DNA of 56,988 nt from an uncultured Clostridia bacterium (GTDB lineage: Bacteria; Bacillota; Clostridia; Oscillospirales; Oscillospiraceae). Location: positions 1 through 56,988 of the forward strand of contig CAMCCS010000003.1 in assembly GCA_945873295.1 (NCBI GenBank), given 5' to 3'. Positions 48,563-56,988 of this stretch are shown here, one piece after another. The notes below the pieces were generated by a model. It had not been told where the DNA came from. It saw nothing but the letters and a program-made list of their open reading frames with translations, and ran no database searches. Each line of letters begins with the position of its first letter. Positions within the stretch are counted from its first letter, which is position 1. The position numbers and the translations under genes are program-made.

Positions 48563-48638
48563 CGGAAAAAAGGATCACTGCATCTGCCTTACTGGGAAGA
48601 TCCAAGGCGACCTCTAAGTTAATCGGGAGAAAAGGACT

Positions 48639-49607
48639 ATGAAAATTATTGAGTATTTCACATCGGAGAATCCGGAGCACTGGCTGGCGGAAATCGGGAA
48701 AAGCGACTGGGACGCGGGGCAGTATCTGTATGAGCTGCTTCGTGACCACCGGTTCAAGGCACTGGCTGGCCGGACGGCGCTGGTCCCCCTGCTCATTGAC
48801 GAGGAAACGAACCGCCTGGTATCTTACTGTACGTTCGCGCCCCTGGATAATATTCAACCCACGAATCTTTCCCCCTGGATTGGTTTCGTGTATACGTTCC
48901 CGGAGTACCGGGGTCATCGGTATGTGGGGCAGCTCATTGCCTATTCAGAGAGCCTTGCGACGATTATGGGAAAAGAATACACATACATTTCCACAGGGCA
49001 TACGGGCCTGTATGAAAAATACGGCTACACTTTCCTGGAAATGCAGGAGGCTTTGGAAGGCGGATTGTCCCGGATATACCGGAAAGCTCTGCAAATCGAT
49101 GGGGAAGAAAAGGCTCTGCGTATGGCCCGGGGCGAGCAATGGAAAGCGGAGCTCGTTCAAAAGGCAAAGAAAAACCTGGATATGACCGCCATCTGCGGCT
49201 TTTCCTGCAAGCACTGTTTCCTGGGGGAGTGGTGCGGGGGCTGCCGGTCCGTGTTCTGCTGCTGCTCCTACGGCACGCTGTTCCCCGGAGACAAGTGCCC
49301 GAACGCAGCGTGCTGTGAAGAAAAGGGGCTGGACGGGTGCTATGACTGCGGGGAGCTGGCACAGTGCACCGTGGGTTTCTACACGCCGGAAAATGACGGC
49401 GCCGCTGCCAGCAAGGCCCAGGCCCTGTTTATCAGAAAGTATGGAAAGGAAGCGTTCTTCCGGGTCCATGACCGGCTGCACGAAACCTACGATTTTCAGA
49501 AAACCCAGGAGATTCTGGGGCAGTCTGTGGAAAGCGGCCTGGGGATCCTGGAGAAATGCTGGAATGAAATCCTGAAAGAATCCGTGCCTGCCCCGGAAAG
49601 AGGATAA
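48639..49607 (+). CDS. GNAT-like acetyltransferase domain fused to a Cys-rich DUF3795-like domain
   Basis: FVYTFPEYRGHRYVGQLIAYSESLA (acetyl-CoA loop) ... ICGFSCKHCFLGEWCGGCRSVFCCCSYG...CPNAACCEEKGLDGCYDCGELAQC. Confidence 0.75.
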   Translation: MKIIEYFTSENPEHWLAEIGKSDWDAGQYLYELLRDHRFKALAGRTALVPLLIDEETNRLVSYCTFAPLDNIQPTNLSPWIGFVYTFPEYRGHRYVGQLIAYSESLATIMGKEYTYISTGHTGLYEKYGYTFLEMQEALEGGLSRIYRKALQIDGEEKALRMARGEQWKAELVQKAKKNLDMTAICGFSCKHCFLGEWCGGCRSVFCCCSYGTLFPGDKCPNAACCEEKGLDGCYDCGELAQCTVGFYTPENDGAAASKAQALFIRKYGKEAFFRVHDRLHETYDFQKTQEILGQSVESGLGILEKCWNEILKESVPAPERG

Positions 49608-49636
49608 AAGGAGGATCAAGACAGGAGGACGGAAAG

Positions 49637-50398
49637 ATGAACACCATAGAAATGCAGTACCGTACACCGGAAAACCTGAATACCAGAATCGCCATTCATG
49701 AAAAATACTCTGTAAACCCGCAGCCTTTTGGAGATTGGATCCTGTCCAATTACACGCTGGGCCCGGAGGACCGGATTCTGGAGCTGGGCTGCGGCACAGC
49801 GGATATGTGGAAGGGCAGGCTTTCCCTGCTGGGAGATTCCGCCCGCCTGACGCTGACGGACTTTTCATCCGGGATGCTGTTGTCGGCAAAGGAAAACACG
49901 GCAGGAGATCCCCGGGTGGAATACCGGGTGGTGGATATTCAGAATATTCCCTTTGAAGACGCGTCCTTTGATGCGGTAATCGCTAACATGATGCTGTACC
50001 ATGTCCCCGATCTGGACAAGGGGCTATCCGAGGTGCGCCGGGTTTTGAAGCCGGGCGGGCGCTTTTACTGCGCCACCTACGGCGAACAGGGCATCATGGC
50101 GTTTGTGAATGAAACCCTGCGGGAATACGGGATCAGCGGCAGGGTGGGCGGAAGCTTTACCCTGCAAAACGGCGGGGAAGCCCTGGGGCGGCATTTTGAG
50201 ACCGTGGAGAAGCGAACCCGGGAAGATGGCCTTGCCATCACCCATGTGCCGGATTTTGTCTCCTACGTTCTGTCCATGTCCAGCCTTTCGGGGCTGGAAA
50301 AGGCGGATGCCGCTCTGCTGACAAAAGCCTTTGCGGAAAAGTGCGTTGACGGGATTTTGTATGTTCCCAAGGAGTACGGAATGTTTATTTGCAGATAG
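49637..50398 (+). CDS. Class I SAM-dependent methyltransferase
   Basis: ILELGCGTADMW, DASFDAVIANMMLYHVPDLDKGLSEVRRVLKPGGRFYCATYG. Confidence 0.93.
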   Translation: MNTIEMQYRTPENLNTRIAIHEKYSVNPQPFGDWILSNYTLGPEDRILELGCGTADMWKGRLSLLGDSARLTLTDFSSGMLLSAKENTAGDPRVEYRVVDIQNIPFEDASFDAVIANMMLYHVPDLDKGLSEVRRVLKPGGRFYCATYGEQGIMAFVNETLREYGISGRVGGSFTLQNGGEALGRHFETVEKRTREDGLAITHVPDFVSYVLSMSSLSGLEKADAALLTKAFAEKCVDGILYVPKEYGMFICR

Positions 50399-50486
50399 TT
50401 TTATGCCTAAAATAAGCAAAAGGAACGGGGCCGCGGCCTCGTTCCTTTTGCGATTATGCCTTTGGTTTTATGTCGGAAAACAACAA

Positions 50487-50732
50487 ATTGTAATCTACCG
50501 AATTCCCGGTCATTGCGAACCAGCGCGCCGGCTTCAGTGGCAATCTCCTGAATAGAAGTGCTATTTCTCGATAATACACAGGCAGATTCCGGGAAACAGC
50601 ACAAAAAGAGCGGTTTGTATGACGATGGTCTGCCCGGAATTCGATGGAGATTCCCACACCAGTTTGAGAACTGGTTCGGAATGACAATGTTGTTCGAGTC
50701 TGCGGCTTCCCTCTGCAAGTAATAATTTATCG
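50487..50732 (+). repeat. Dispersed hairpin-ended repeat, copy R6
   Basis: GAATTCCCGGTCATTGCGAACCAGCGCGCCGGCTTCAGTGGCAATCTCCTGAATAGAAG...GATTCCCACACCAGTTTGAGAACTGGTTCGGAATGAC. Confidence 0.92.
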
Positions 50733-50790
50733 GCTTGCTGTGCAAAATGAATGCAGTTTCCGCACCCTGGTCTGAACGATGTCGAATCCA

Positions 50791-52656
50791 TCAGCTCCCG
50801 CCCAGCGGCTCCCACAGGTACTGCTCCCAGAGGTAGCTTTCCCGGGAGGCTTCCAGGCCGAAGGCTTCCCGGATGCCAATGCACAGCTGCTTGAGCTTGG
50901 ATTGGAGGATGGAGGAACGGAACAGCGCCTTATGGCCGGGGGTCATGGCGTATTCCATGATCCGTGCCCGGTCCTCCTTGGCAAAGCTCATGGAGTAGGT
51001 GTCAATGAAAGCCTCACTGCCGGGTGTCAGATAGCGACTCCCGTCCCGGCTCTGATTGGCGGTGTAGCTGTTGTCGTATGTAAAGTCGCTGGGGTTAAAG
51101 TTGTCCCAAGCATCGTATGCGTTGGTGCGGCTGATGACCTGGGTATCGATCATGTGGCACAGCTCGTGATACAGGGTGTACTCCGTATCCTGTCCGGTGG
51201 AAAGGGCCAGGAAGCCGCTGGCACTGTCCCAGTATTGCAGCCCCGCCACGGTTTCCAGAGATTCCCCGGCCTGGGTCCCGGTGATGGAGCGGACGAGACA
51301 GATGCTCAGACCGGTAAAATTGTCACTGAGGGTACCCAGGAAGCCGTCGGGGTAATTGGAAAGCCGCAGGTCCAGGTCGTCCAGCTCCTCCAGGATCCTG
51401 GGCACCAGGTATTCCGGCTCCAGGGAATAGTCCCAGGGCTGAACCTCTACCGCATCCTGCCAGACCAGCACCTGGATGCCCCGGCGGGAGGAAATTTCCC
51501 TGGCCCGGGCCTGGCACCGGGCCAATCCGTCCAGATCGGGAAATTCCGGTGTGTAGAATGGCCCCGTGTATACGCTGGTATCTTCCGTGGGGGTGGCGGC
51601 CCAGTCCCACAGGCACAGGACATCCTCCTGGCGGCCTTCATCGAAAACGCTGAAATAGACTTTCCCCCCGGGGGCGGCATAGGCCTGACTGGGAACGCTC
51701 ACCTGGTTCAGGGCAATCCGGGATGCCCGCTTTCCGGTGTTCAGGTCGAACCGGCTCAGGGTCAGGCTCCCGGAATTGGCATCAAAGAGATAGGAAAGGG
51801 CAGCATGCTGCTCCGGCAGATAAGCAAGAAAGGTCTCTTTTTTCGGCAGGCTCAGGGCCTGGGCGCTTCCGTCCATGACACCGAACTGCATTTCCTGGAA
51901 GCTGCCGTTGTGGAAAACGGCGTAGTAACGGTCACTGTCCGAAACCACCTGGGAGCCGTACTGGGTGCTTCCCAGAAGCTTCCCCGTTTCTGTGGAAAAG
52001 AACAGGGTGCACTGGGTGCCGTCGTCGAAGGCGTCACATTCCAGCACGGTGTCATTTAAAAGCAGGGCAGAAACGGTAATGTCCCGGCAGGTACGTTCGT
52101 TCAGCACCCGGCTGATGCCGGAAGCGGTATCCAGCACCCGGATGCCTGTGTTTGTGCAGTAGTAAAGCCGGGCGCCATCGGCGGACAGCAGGGGAGACCC
52201 GAGAAGACCCTCCGGTGCGGGAATCTGCTGTACCTGGGCCAGAGAAGTGTCCAGCCGGATGGTGATGCCCTGCTGGGAATCAAAGTAGGAAACGCCGTTT
52301 TCCGAGACCTGCAGGGATTCATCATAGACAAACCAGGGAGAATCCATCCGGATGCTGGCCTGATGGCGCAGGTCATCTCCAGCCAGAACGTTCATGGTGG
52401 TGCCGGTATCACTGCCGCGCAGCAGGAGGATCCGGTTCCCCATGGGAAAGAAGCTGGTGGCGCCGGAGGCGCCCAGGGGAAAACAGCGCACAGCGCCGGC
52501 TGTCTCCCGCTCCAAAGGGAAGTCAGGGTCGTATAATCCCGCCGGCGCGGTGGAAGCGGAAGGCTCCGCAGCGGGCAGCGTATCCGCGGGCGGTTTCCCC
52601 CGGACGCAGCCCGCCAGCAGCAGACACAGCGCAGCCAGCAGGAAAATCCGTTTCAT
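50791..52656 (-). CDS. Lipoprotein with beta-propeller-like region and zinc metallopeptidase-like HExxH domain
   Basis: Lipobox MKRIFLLAALCLLLAGC; YTLYHELCHMIDTQV (HExxH); ANQSRDGSRYLTPGSEAFIDTYS. Confidence 0.75.
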   Translation of the reverse strand: MKRIFLLAALCLLLAGCVRGKPPADTLPAAEPSASTAPAGLYDPDFPLERETAGAVRCFPLGASGATSFFPMGNRILLLRGSDTGTTMNVLAGDDLRHQASIRMDSPWFVYDESLQVSENGVSYFDSQQGITIRLDTSLAQVQQIPAPEGLLGSPLLSADGARLYYCTNTGIRVLDTASGISRVLNERTCRDITVSALLLNDTVLECDAFDDGTQCTLFFSTETGKLLGSTQYGSQVVSDSDRYYAVFHNGSFQEMQFGVMDGSAQALSLPKKETFLAYLPEQHAALSYLFDANSGSLTLSRFDLNTGKRASRIALNQVSVPSQAYAAPGGKVYFSVFDEGRQEDVLCLWDWAATPTEDTSVYTGPFYTPEFPDLDGLARCQARAREISSRRGIQVLVWQDAVEVQPWDYSLEPEYLVPRILEELDDLDLRLSNYPDGFLGTLSDNFTGLSICLVRSITGTQAGESLETVAGLQYWDSASGFLALSTGQDTEYTLYHELCHMIDTQVISRTNAYDAWDNFNPSDFTYDNSYTANQSRDGSRYLTPGSEAFIDTYSMSFAKEDRARIMEYAMTPGHKALFRSSILQSKLKQLCIGIREAFGLEASRESYLWEQYLWEPLGGS

Positions 52657-52658
52657 GG

Positions 52659-52835
52659 TTATTGCCTCCTTGCCAGGGTATAGTCGTCCCCCTGCCGGTA
52701 GTAGGGGCACTGCTGACTTCGGGAAGAAAGGATGCGGCAGACCTCATCCTCGTCCAGATCCATCATGCAGTAGTATTCGTCGTACTCTTCATCATAATCA
52801 TAATACCAGCAAGTGTCGCATTGTGTCGAATCCAT
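52659..52835 (-). CDS. Small 58-aa acidic Cys protein (DUF6472-like), absent from the ORF track
   Basis: MDSTQCDTCWYYDYDEEYDEYYCMMDLDEDEVCRILSSRSQQCPYYRQGDDYTLARRQ*; stop is 2 bp from the lipoprotein start; RBS-like AGGAGG spans its 3' end. Confidence 0.85.
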   Translation of the reverse strand: MDSTQCDTCWYYDYDEEYDEYYCMMDLDEDEVCRILSSRSQQCPYYRQGDDYTLARRQ

Positions 52836-52896
52836 GGAGAAAGCCCCCGGTTTTGTAAAAAATTTAAATATTTATTGGCAAATCACGGCAATGGGA

Positions 52897-53150
52897 GAGA
52901 AATTGGAATTTGCAGAGGGAAGCCGCAGAATCGAACAACATTGTCATTCCGAACCAGTTCTCAAACTGGTGTGGGAATCTCCATCGAATTTCGGGCAGCT
53001 CATCGTCATACAAACCGCTCTTTTTGTGCCGTTTCCCGGAATCTATCTGTGTATTATCGAGAAATAGCACTTCTATTCAGGAGATTGCCACTGAAGCCGG
53101 CGCGCTGGTTCGCAATGACTGGAAATTCGGTAAATTCCCATTCGTTGATT
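52897..53150 (-). repeat. Dispersed hairpin-ended repeat, copy R7 (inverted partner of R6)
   Basis: Reverse complement nearly identical to R6, including GCGCGCCGGCTTCAGTGGCAATCTCCTGAATAGAAGTGCTATTTCTCGATAATACACAG. Confidence 0.93.
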
Positions 53151-53178
53151 TACTGGATTAACCCGATGGGTATTTCAT

Positions 53179-53796
53179 TTACTTCCGCAGAGCATCCAGG
53201 TACCCTGCCACATCAAAGGGCTTCAGCTTTTCGTCCTTTCGCAGGTACAATGGATGGTGGGGGTGCCCCTTTTTGCTGATAGCCCCGGCGCAGTACCACC
53301 GGGCGCCGTATTCCTTTCCCACAGCCAGAAAATCCCGGACGCATTCGGGAAGATAGGACCGCTTTTCAATGACCGCACCCCAGGCAGCCCACACCGCGGG
53401 CTGTTCCGACAGGGACAGTACATAACGGAAAGCCTCCAGGTTCTCTTTGTGGAGGAGGCCATTGCGGACTCGCTCCATGGTGTCCGGGTTGGTGGCCCGC
53501 TGGGCGTAGACATTGAACATGAGGAAGCTGTCGAATCCGTTCCCCAGGGCGATGCGCTCTACGGATTTCAGGGTGTTGTCCAGATGGTCCGGCTCCGCGG
53601 TGGAGGGGTTGACCCCAATGCAGATGAGAGGATGTTTCCCCCGGGTGCCCAGGATATACCGGTATTCCGAATAAAAATTGGGGGCGTAGAGCCACTTCGT
53701 AATATCATAGTCCGGTGAGGGCGTTTCGGCGGCTGCCAGGGCCTCCCGGAAGGTAAGAAGTGTAAGCTGATCCGTAGTCCCTTTTGGAATGTGCAT
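53179..53796 (-). CDS. DUF1643 domain-containing protein
   Basis: RYILGTRGKHPLICIGVNPSTAEPDHLDNTLKSVERIALGNGFDSFLMFNVYAQRAT. Confidence 0.85.
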   Translation of the reverse strand: MHIPKGTTDQLTLLTFREALAAAETPSPDYDITKWLYAPNFYSEYRYILGTRGKHPLICIGVNPSTAEPDHLDNTLKSVERIALGNGFDSFLMFNVYAQRATNPDTMERVRNGLLHKENLEAFRYVLSLSEQPAVWAAWGAVIEKRSYLPECVRDFLAVGKEYGARWYCAGAISKKGHPHHPLYLRKDEKLKPFDVAGYLDALRK

Positions 53797-54371
53797 CAGG
53801 CATCCTCCTCGTGGGGGAACCACCAGCTCTTGGCCGGGTCATGGAAAGTGCAGTCCTCCTCCCGCCTGCCGGTCTGGCGGCACCAGGCGGTGAAGGCGTG
53901 GTCCAGGAAGGGATAGACCCCCTCCATGCCGGACTGGAGAGAAAGGGTTTTCCCGTTTTTCAGCCACAGCTCCACAATGACGCTGCCGCCGCTGACGACA
54001 TACAGCTGCTGCCTTTGAATGTCACTGTACCGGTATTCCAGGCTCCTTTTGCCGAAGGAGGACACGAGGAACGTTTCATCGTCATAGAAGATCCCGAAGC
54101 TCAGGTAGTACACCGCCATCACGATGCCCAGGAAAAGTACGATAAAGCCGCCCACAAACAACAGCTTCCCCTGACTTACTCCGTTGGAAATGGCAACAAT
54201 CCCCAGAATGAAGAAAATCACGCCAAAGAGGCCGTAGCGCTTGCTTGCCCGCACCGCCTTGCCGGAACGGTGCTGGGCCTTGCTGCGAAAGAGTTTTGTA
54301 AAGGCCCTGTCCACCAGAAAGCACACGGCGAAGACAAGAGCGGCAATCATCAGAATCAAAATGGGATTCAT
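53796..54371 (-). CDS. Membrane protein with PH-like domain, unknown function
   Basis: Several TM helices, then DDETFLVSSFGKRSLEYRYSDIQRQQLYVVSGG. Confidence 0.65.
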   Translation of the reverse strand: MNPILILMIAALVFAVCFLVDRAFTKLFRSKAQHRSGKAVRASKRYGLFGVIFFILGIVAISNGVSQGKLLFVGGFIVLFLGIVMAVYYLSFGIFYDDETFLVSSFGKRSLEYRYSDIQRQQLYVVSGGSVIVELWLKNGKTLSLQSGMEGVYPFLDHAFTAWCRQTGRREEDCTFHDPAKSWWFPHEEDA

Positions 54372-54383
54372 AGCGTCCTCCTG

Positions 54384-54917
54384 CTATACATACAGCACAA
54401 GATCCACCGGTACATCAAAAGGATCGGTGTCCAGGTGGGGCAGCATCTGAAAGTCATAACACAGGGCGGCGGTGGGGTGCTCCGGCTCCGCTGCCAGGAA
54501 CCGGTCATAGAACCCGCCGCCGTAGCCGATCCGGTGCCCTTCTTTATCAAAGGCCAGGCCGGGCATCAGCACCAGGGCATGTTTATCCTTTGCCAGGGGA
54601 CCGTCGTCCACGGGTTCCGGGATTCCGGAGTAGCCTTTCGATACCCGGGTCAGGTCCTGCATCAGAATAAAGCGCATTTCCTCTCCATAGACCTTGGGGA
54701 CGGCTACCTGCTTGCCGTCCCGGAGGGCCTGCTCCAGGATTGGCAGTGTACGCACCTCCTGGTTGTAGGATAGATACCCATAGATGGTTTCGGCCTGCTG
54801 GTAGGCTTCTGTTTCCAGCAGAAGCGCAGCCAGCGTTTCACTGCGGATGCGGATTTCATCCTCCGTCATCTGCCGCTTTTTTTCCCGGATCATAGCCCGG
54901 AGTGCCTTTTTATCCAT
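54384..54917 (-). CDS. 5-formyltetrahydrofolate cyclo-ligase
   Basis: LRAMIREKKRQMTEDEI, LMPGLAFDKEGHRIGYGGGFYDRFLA. Confidence 0.95.
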   Translation of the reverse strand: MDKKALRAMIREKKRQMTEDEIRIRSETLAALLLETEAYQQAETIYGYLSYNQEVRTLPILEQALRDGKQVAVPKVYGEEMRFILMQDLTRVSKGYSGIPEPVDDGPLAKDKHALVLMPGLAFDKEGHRIGYGGGFYDRFLAAEPEHPTAALCYDFQMLPHLDTDPFDVPVDLVLYV

Positions 54918-55569
54918 TTTTTGCCTCTTTTCTTCCTTCCCATTCCGGGCGGAACATCCGGAACCACAGGAAAATTGCGATCTGACCGGGGATCCCCAGC
55001 AGGAATACCTTCCAGGCGTTGAACCGGAGAAACTCCAGCAGGGAAAGGAAGATGCTCAGAAGACCGCCCCACATAATGGCGGAAATCAGCATCCGGTTCC
55101 ACCGGAAATCATGCCATGCCGAGCGCAGACTGAGAAGGACAATGGCGTTGGCGGGGACCGCGTAGATAAAGGCGATCCAGCTGTGGGGGATGGAAAGGGT
55201 GGAGAGGATCACAAATATCAGCAGCGCTACGAACCACACCAGGGTTGAGGACAGGGCGAGAATGATATTTTTATTGGCTTTCCGCTTCAGGGCTTTTTCG
55301 GAGACATGGGCCATGGCCCGCTCCAGGGTCCCGGGATGCTCCGGCAGGGCATTGGGGTCTGCAAGAAGCTCCCCGACGGTGACACCGAACTGCTCCGCAA
55401 GCTGCATCAGGGTGATCACATCGGGAATGGATTCTCCCCGCTCCCATTTGGAAATGGCCTTGTCGGAATAATTGAGCTTTTCCGCCAGTCCCGCCTGGGT
55501 CAGCCCGATCCGTTTCCGGCAGGCGGCGATATTTGTCCCAATCTGAGACTTTACCTTTTCATCGTCCAT
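54910..55569 (-). CDS. XRE-family HTH regulator with C-terminal TM helices
   Basis: IGTNIAACRKRIGLTQAGLAEKLNYSDKAISKWERGESIPDVITLMQLAEQFGVTVGELL then TM segments. Confidence 0.92.
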   Translation of the reverse strand: MDDEKVKSQIGTNIAACRKRIGLTQAGLAEKLNYSDKAISKWERGESIPDVITLMQLAEQFGVTVGELLADPNALPEHPGTLERAMAHVSEKALKRKANKNIILALSSTLVWFVALLIFVILSTLSIPHSWIAFIYAVPANAIVLLSLRSAWHDFRWNRMLISAIMWGGLLSIFLSLLEFLRFNAWKVFLLGIPGQIAIFLWFRMFRPEWEGRKEAKNG

Positions 55570-55726
55570 GGTGATCCTCCAGAGAATATATTAATGTCAT
55601 TCTAGCATATTTTTTATTTCTTTGCAATAAAAATCACCGCCCATTGGGCGGTGGGGAACACTGTGGGTACAGAAAGCTGCCAGCAGGGAAAACCCTGCTG
55701 GCAGCGGACGCTATGAAAGAAAGGGC

Positions 55727-56988
55727 TTACACAGCATATCCGCTGGCGCGGATAACGGAGACGACCTGATCTACATTCTCCTTGCAAATATCCTTGCTGG
55801 GGGCTTCCACCATGACCCGGATCACAGGCTCTGTTCCGGACTCCCGGACCAGGATCCGTCCGGTGTCACCCAGCCGGGCGGCGGCCTCCGCCACTGCCTG
55901 CTTCACGGCGGGATCATTCTGGGCCGCGGCCTTGTCGGATACCCGGACGTTGGTCAGCACCTGGGGGTAGAAGGTGAAGCCCTCCCGCAGGCGGCTGAGG
56001 GGCTGCTTCTTGGCCATCATGACCTCCATCACCTTGAGGCTCGTAAGGATGCCGTCACCGGTGGAGGCGTATTTGGAGAAGATGATATGGCCGCTCTGCT
56101 CACCGCCCAGGCGGCAGTTATTCATCATCATGTACTCGTAGACATATTTATCGCCCACGGCGGTTTTCGCGTAGTCAATACCCAGCTCGTCAAAGGCCTT
56201 GTAGAGACCGAAGTTGCTCATGACGGTGGTGACTACGGTGTTGCCCAGCAGAGCACCGATTTCCTTCATGTATTTGCCGCAGATATACAGGATATGGTCG
56301 CCGGTGATGATTTCGCCGGTTTCATCCACGCACATGCACCGGTCCGCGTCGCCGTCGTAGGCAAAGCCCACATCCAGATGGTTTTCCAGCACGAACTTCT
56401 GCAATGCCTCAATATGGGTGGAGCCCACACCGGCGTTGATATTGTAGCCGTCCGGCTCTGCGCCCATCACATAGGTTTTGGCGCCCAGAGCGTCAAATAC
56501 GTTTTTCGCGATGTTCCAGGAGCTGCCGTTGGCGCAGTCCAGACCCACCTTCATACCCTTGAAGGAATACAGGCCCAGGCTGATGAGGTAGCCTACATAC
56601 CGGTTCCGCCCGGCAACATAGTCCACGGTTCTGCCCAGCTGCTCCCGCTTGGCAAGGGGAAGCTCCTCCCAACTGCGGTCAAAGGCAACGAGGTTGCCGT
56701 CCAGGTAGCTTTCCACCAGGGAGATGACGCTTTCATCCATCTTCTCACCGGAACCGTTGATCAGCTTGATGCCGTTGTCATAGTAAGGGTTGTGGCTGGC
56801 GGAGATCATGATGCCGCAGTCAAAGCCATCGGTCCGGGTTACATAGGCCACGGAGGGGGTGGTGGTAACATGGAGCAGATAAGCATCCGCGCCGGAGGCC
56901 ACCAGGCCGCCTACCAGGCTGTACTCAAACATGTAGCTGGAACGGCGGGTATCCTTGCCGATGACGATCCTGGCAGGATCGTCGGAAC
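55727..56988 (-). CDS. glmM: Phosphoglucosamine mutase (5' end beyond window)
   Basis: GIMISASHNPYYDNGIKL, FAYDGDADRCMCVDE, GGEQSGHIIF, LVRESGTEPVIRVMVEA; frame open to the window edge (DPARIVIGKDTRRSSYMFEYS). Confidence 0.95.
   Translation of the reverse strand, partial: SDDPARIVIGKDTRRSSYMFEYSLVGGLVASGADAYLLHVTTTPSVAYVTRTDGFDCGIMISASHNPYYDNGIKLINGSGEKMDESVISLVESYLDGNLVAFDRSWEELPLAKREQLGRTVDYVAGRNRYVGYLISLGLYSFKGMKVGLDCANGSSWNIAKNVFDALGAKTYVMGAEPDGYNINAGVGSTHIEALQKFVLENHLDVGFAYDGDADRCMCVDETGEIITGDHILYICGKYMKEIGALLGNTVVTTVMSNFGLYKAFDELGIDYAKTAVGDKYVYEYMMMNNCRLGGEQSGHIIFSKYASTGDGILTSLKVMEVMMAKKQPLSRLREGFTFYPQVLTNVRVSDKAAAQNDPAVKQAVAEAAARLGDTGRILVRESGTEPVIRVMVEAPSKDICKENVDQVVSVIRASGYAV

Overview
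This window looks like a Firmicutes/Clostridia (Oscillospiraceae-like) chromosome segment with no rRNA or tRNA genes that I could recognise. Core genes include luxS-pfs, the mfd/pth/prs block, purC-purA-purB-guaA, MTHF synthetase and a partial glmM. Accessory content includes a pectin-degradation island (esterase/GH28 remnant, GH105, GH4), a 3065-aa Cna-B adhesin with a sortase, a BlaI/M56 sensor pair, a degenerate IS200-type element carrying an inserted MITE, and a cytosine-permease/PRTase-like pair behind a structured attenuator-like leader. The most striking unexplained structure is a family of about 250-360 bp hairpin-ended repeats. I count at least seven copies. Three inverted pairs each bracket an accessory gene or small gene set: 4.6/7.3 kb, 26.3/29.0 kb and 50.5/52.9 kb. 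A fourth accessory gene, an AT-rich hydrolase at 44.8-45.5 kb, is bracketed only by the outer boundary motif of that family. I propose these are MITE-bounded gene cassettes. The second main candidate is a roughly 130-nt leader with a perfect sigma-A promoter, a two-helix domain and an intrinsic terminator ahead of the PRTase-like gene (48205-48360). All product calls come from reading motifs in the translated sequence; no database search was run.
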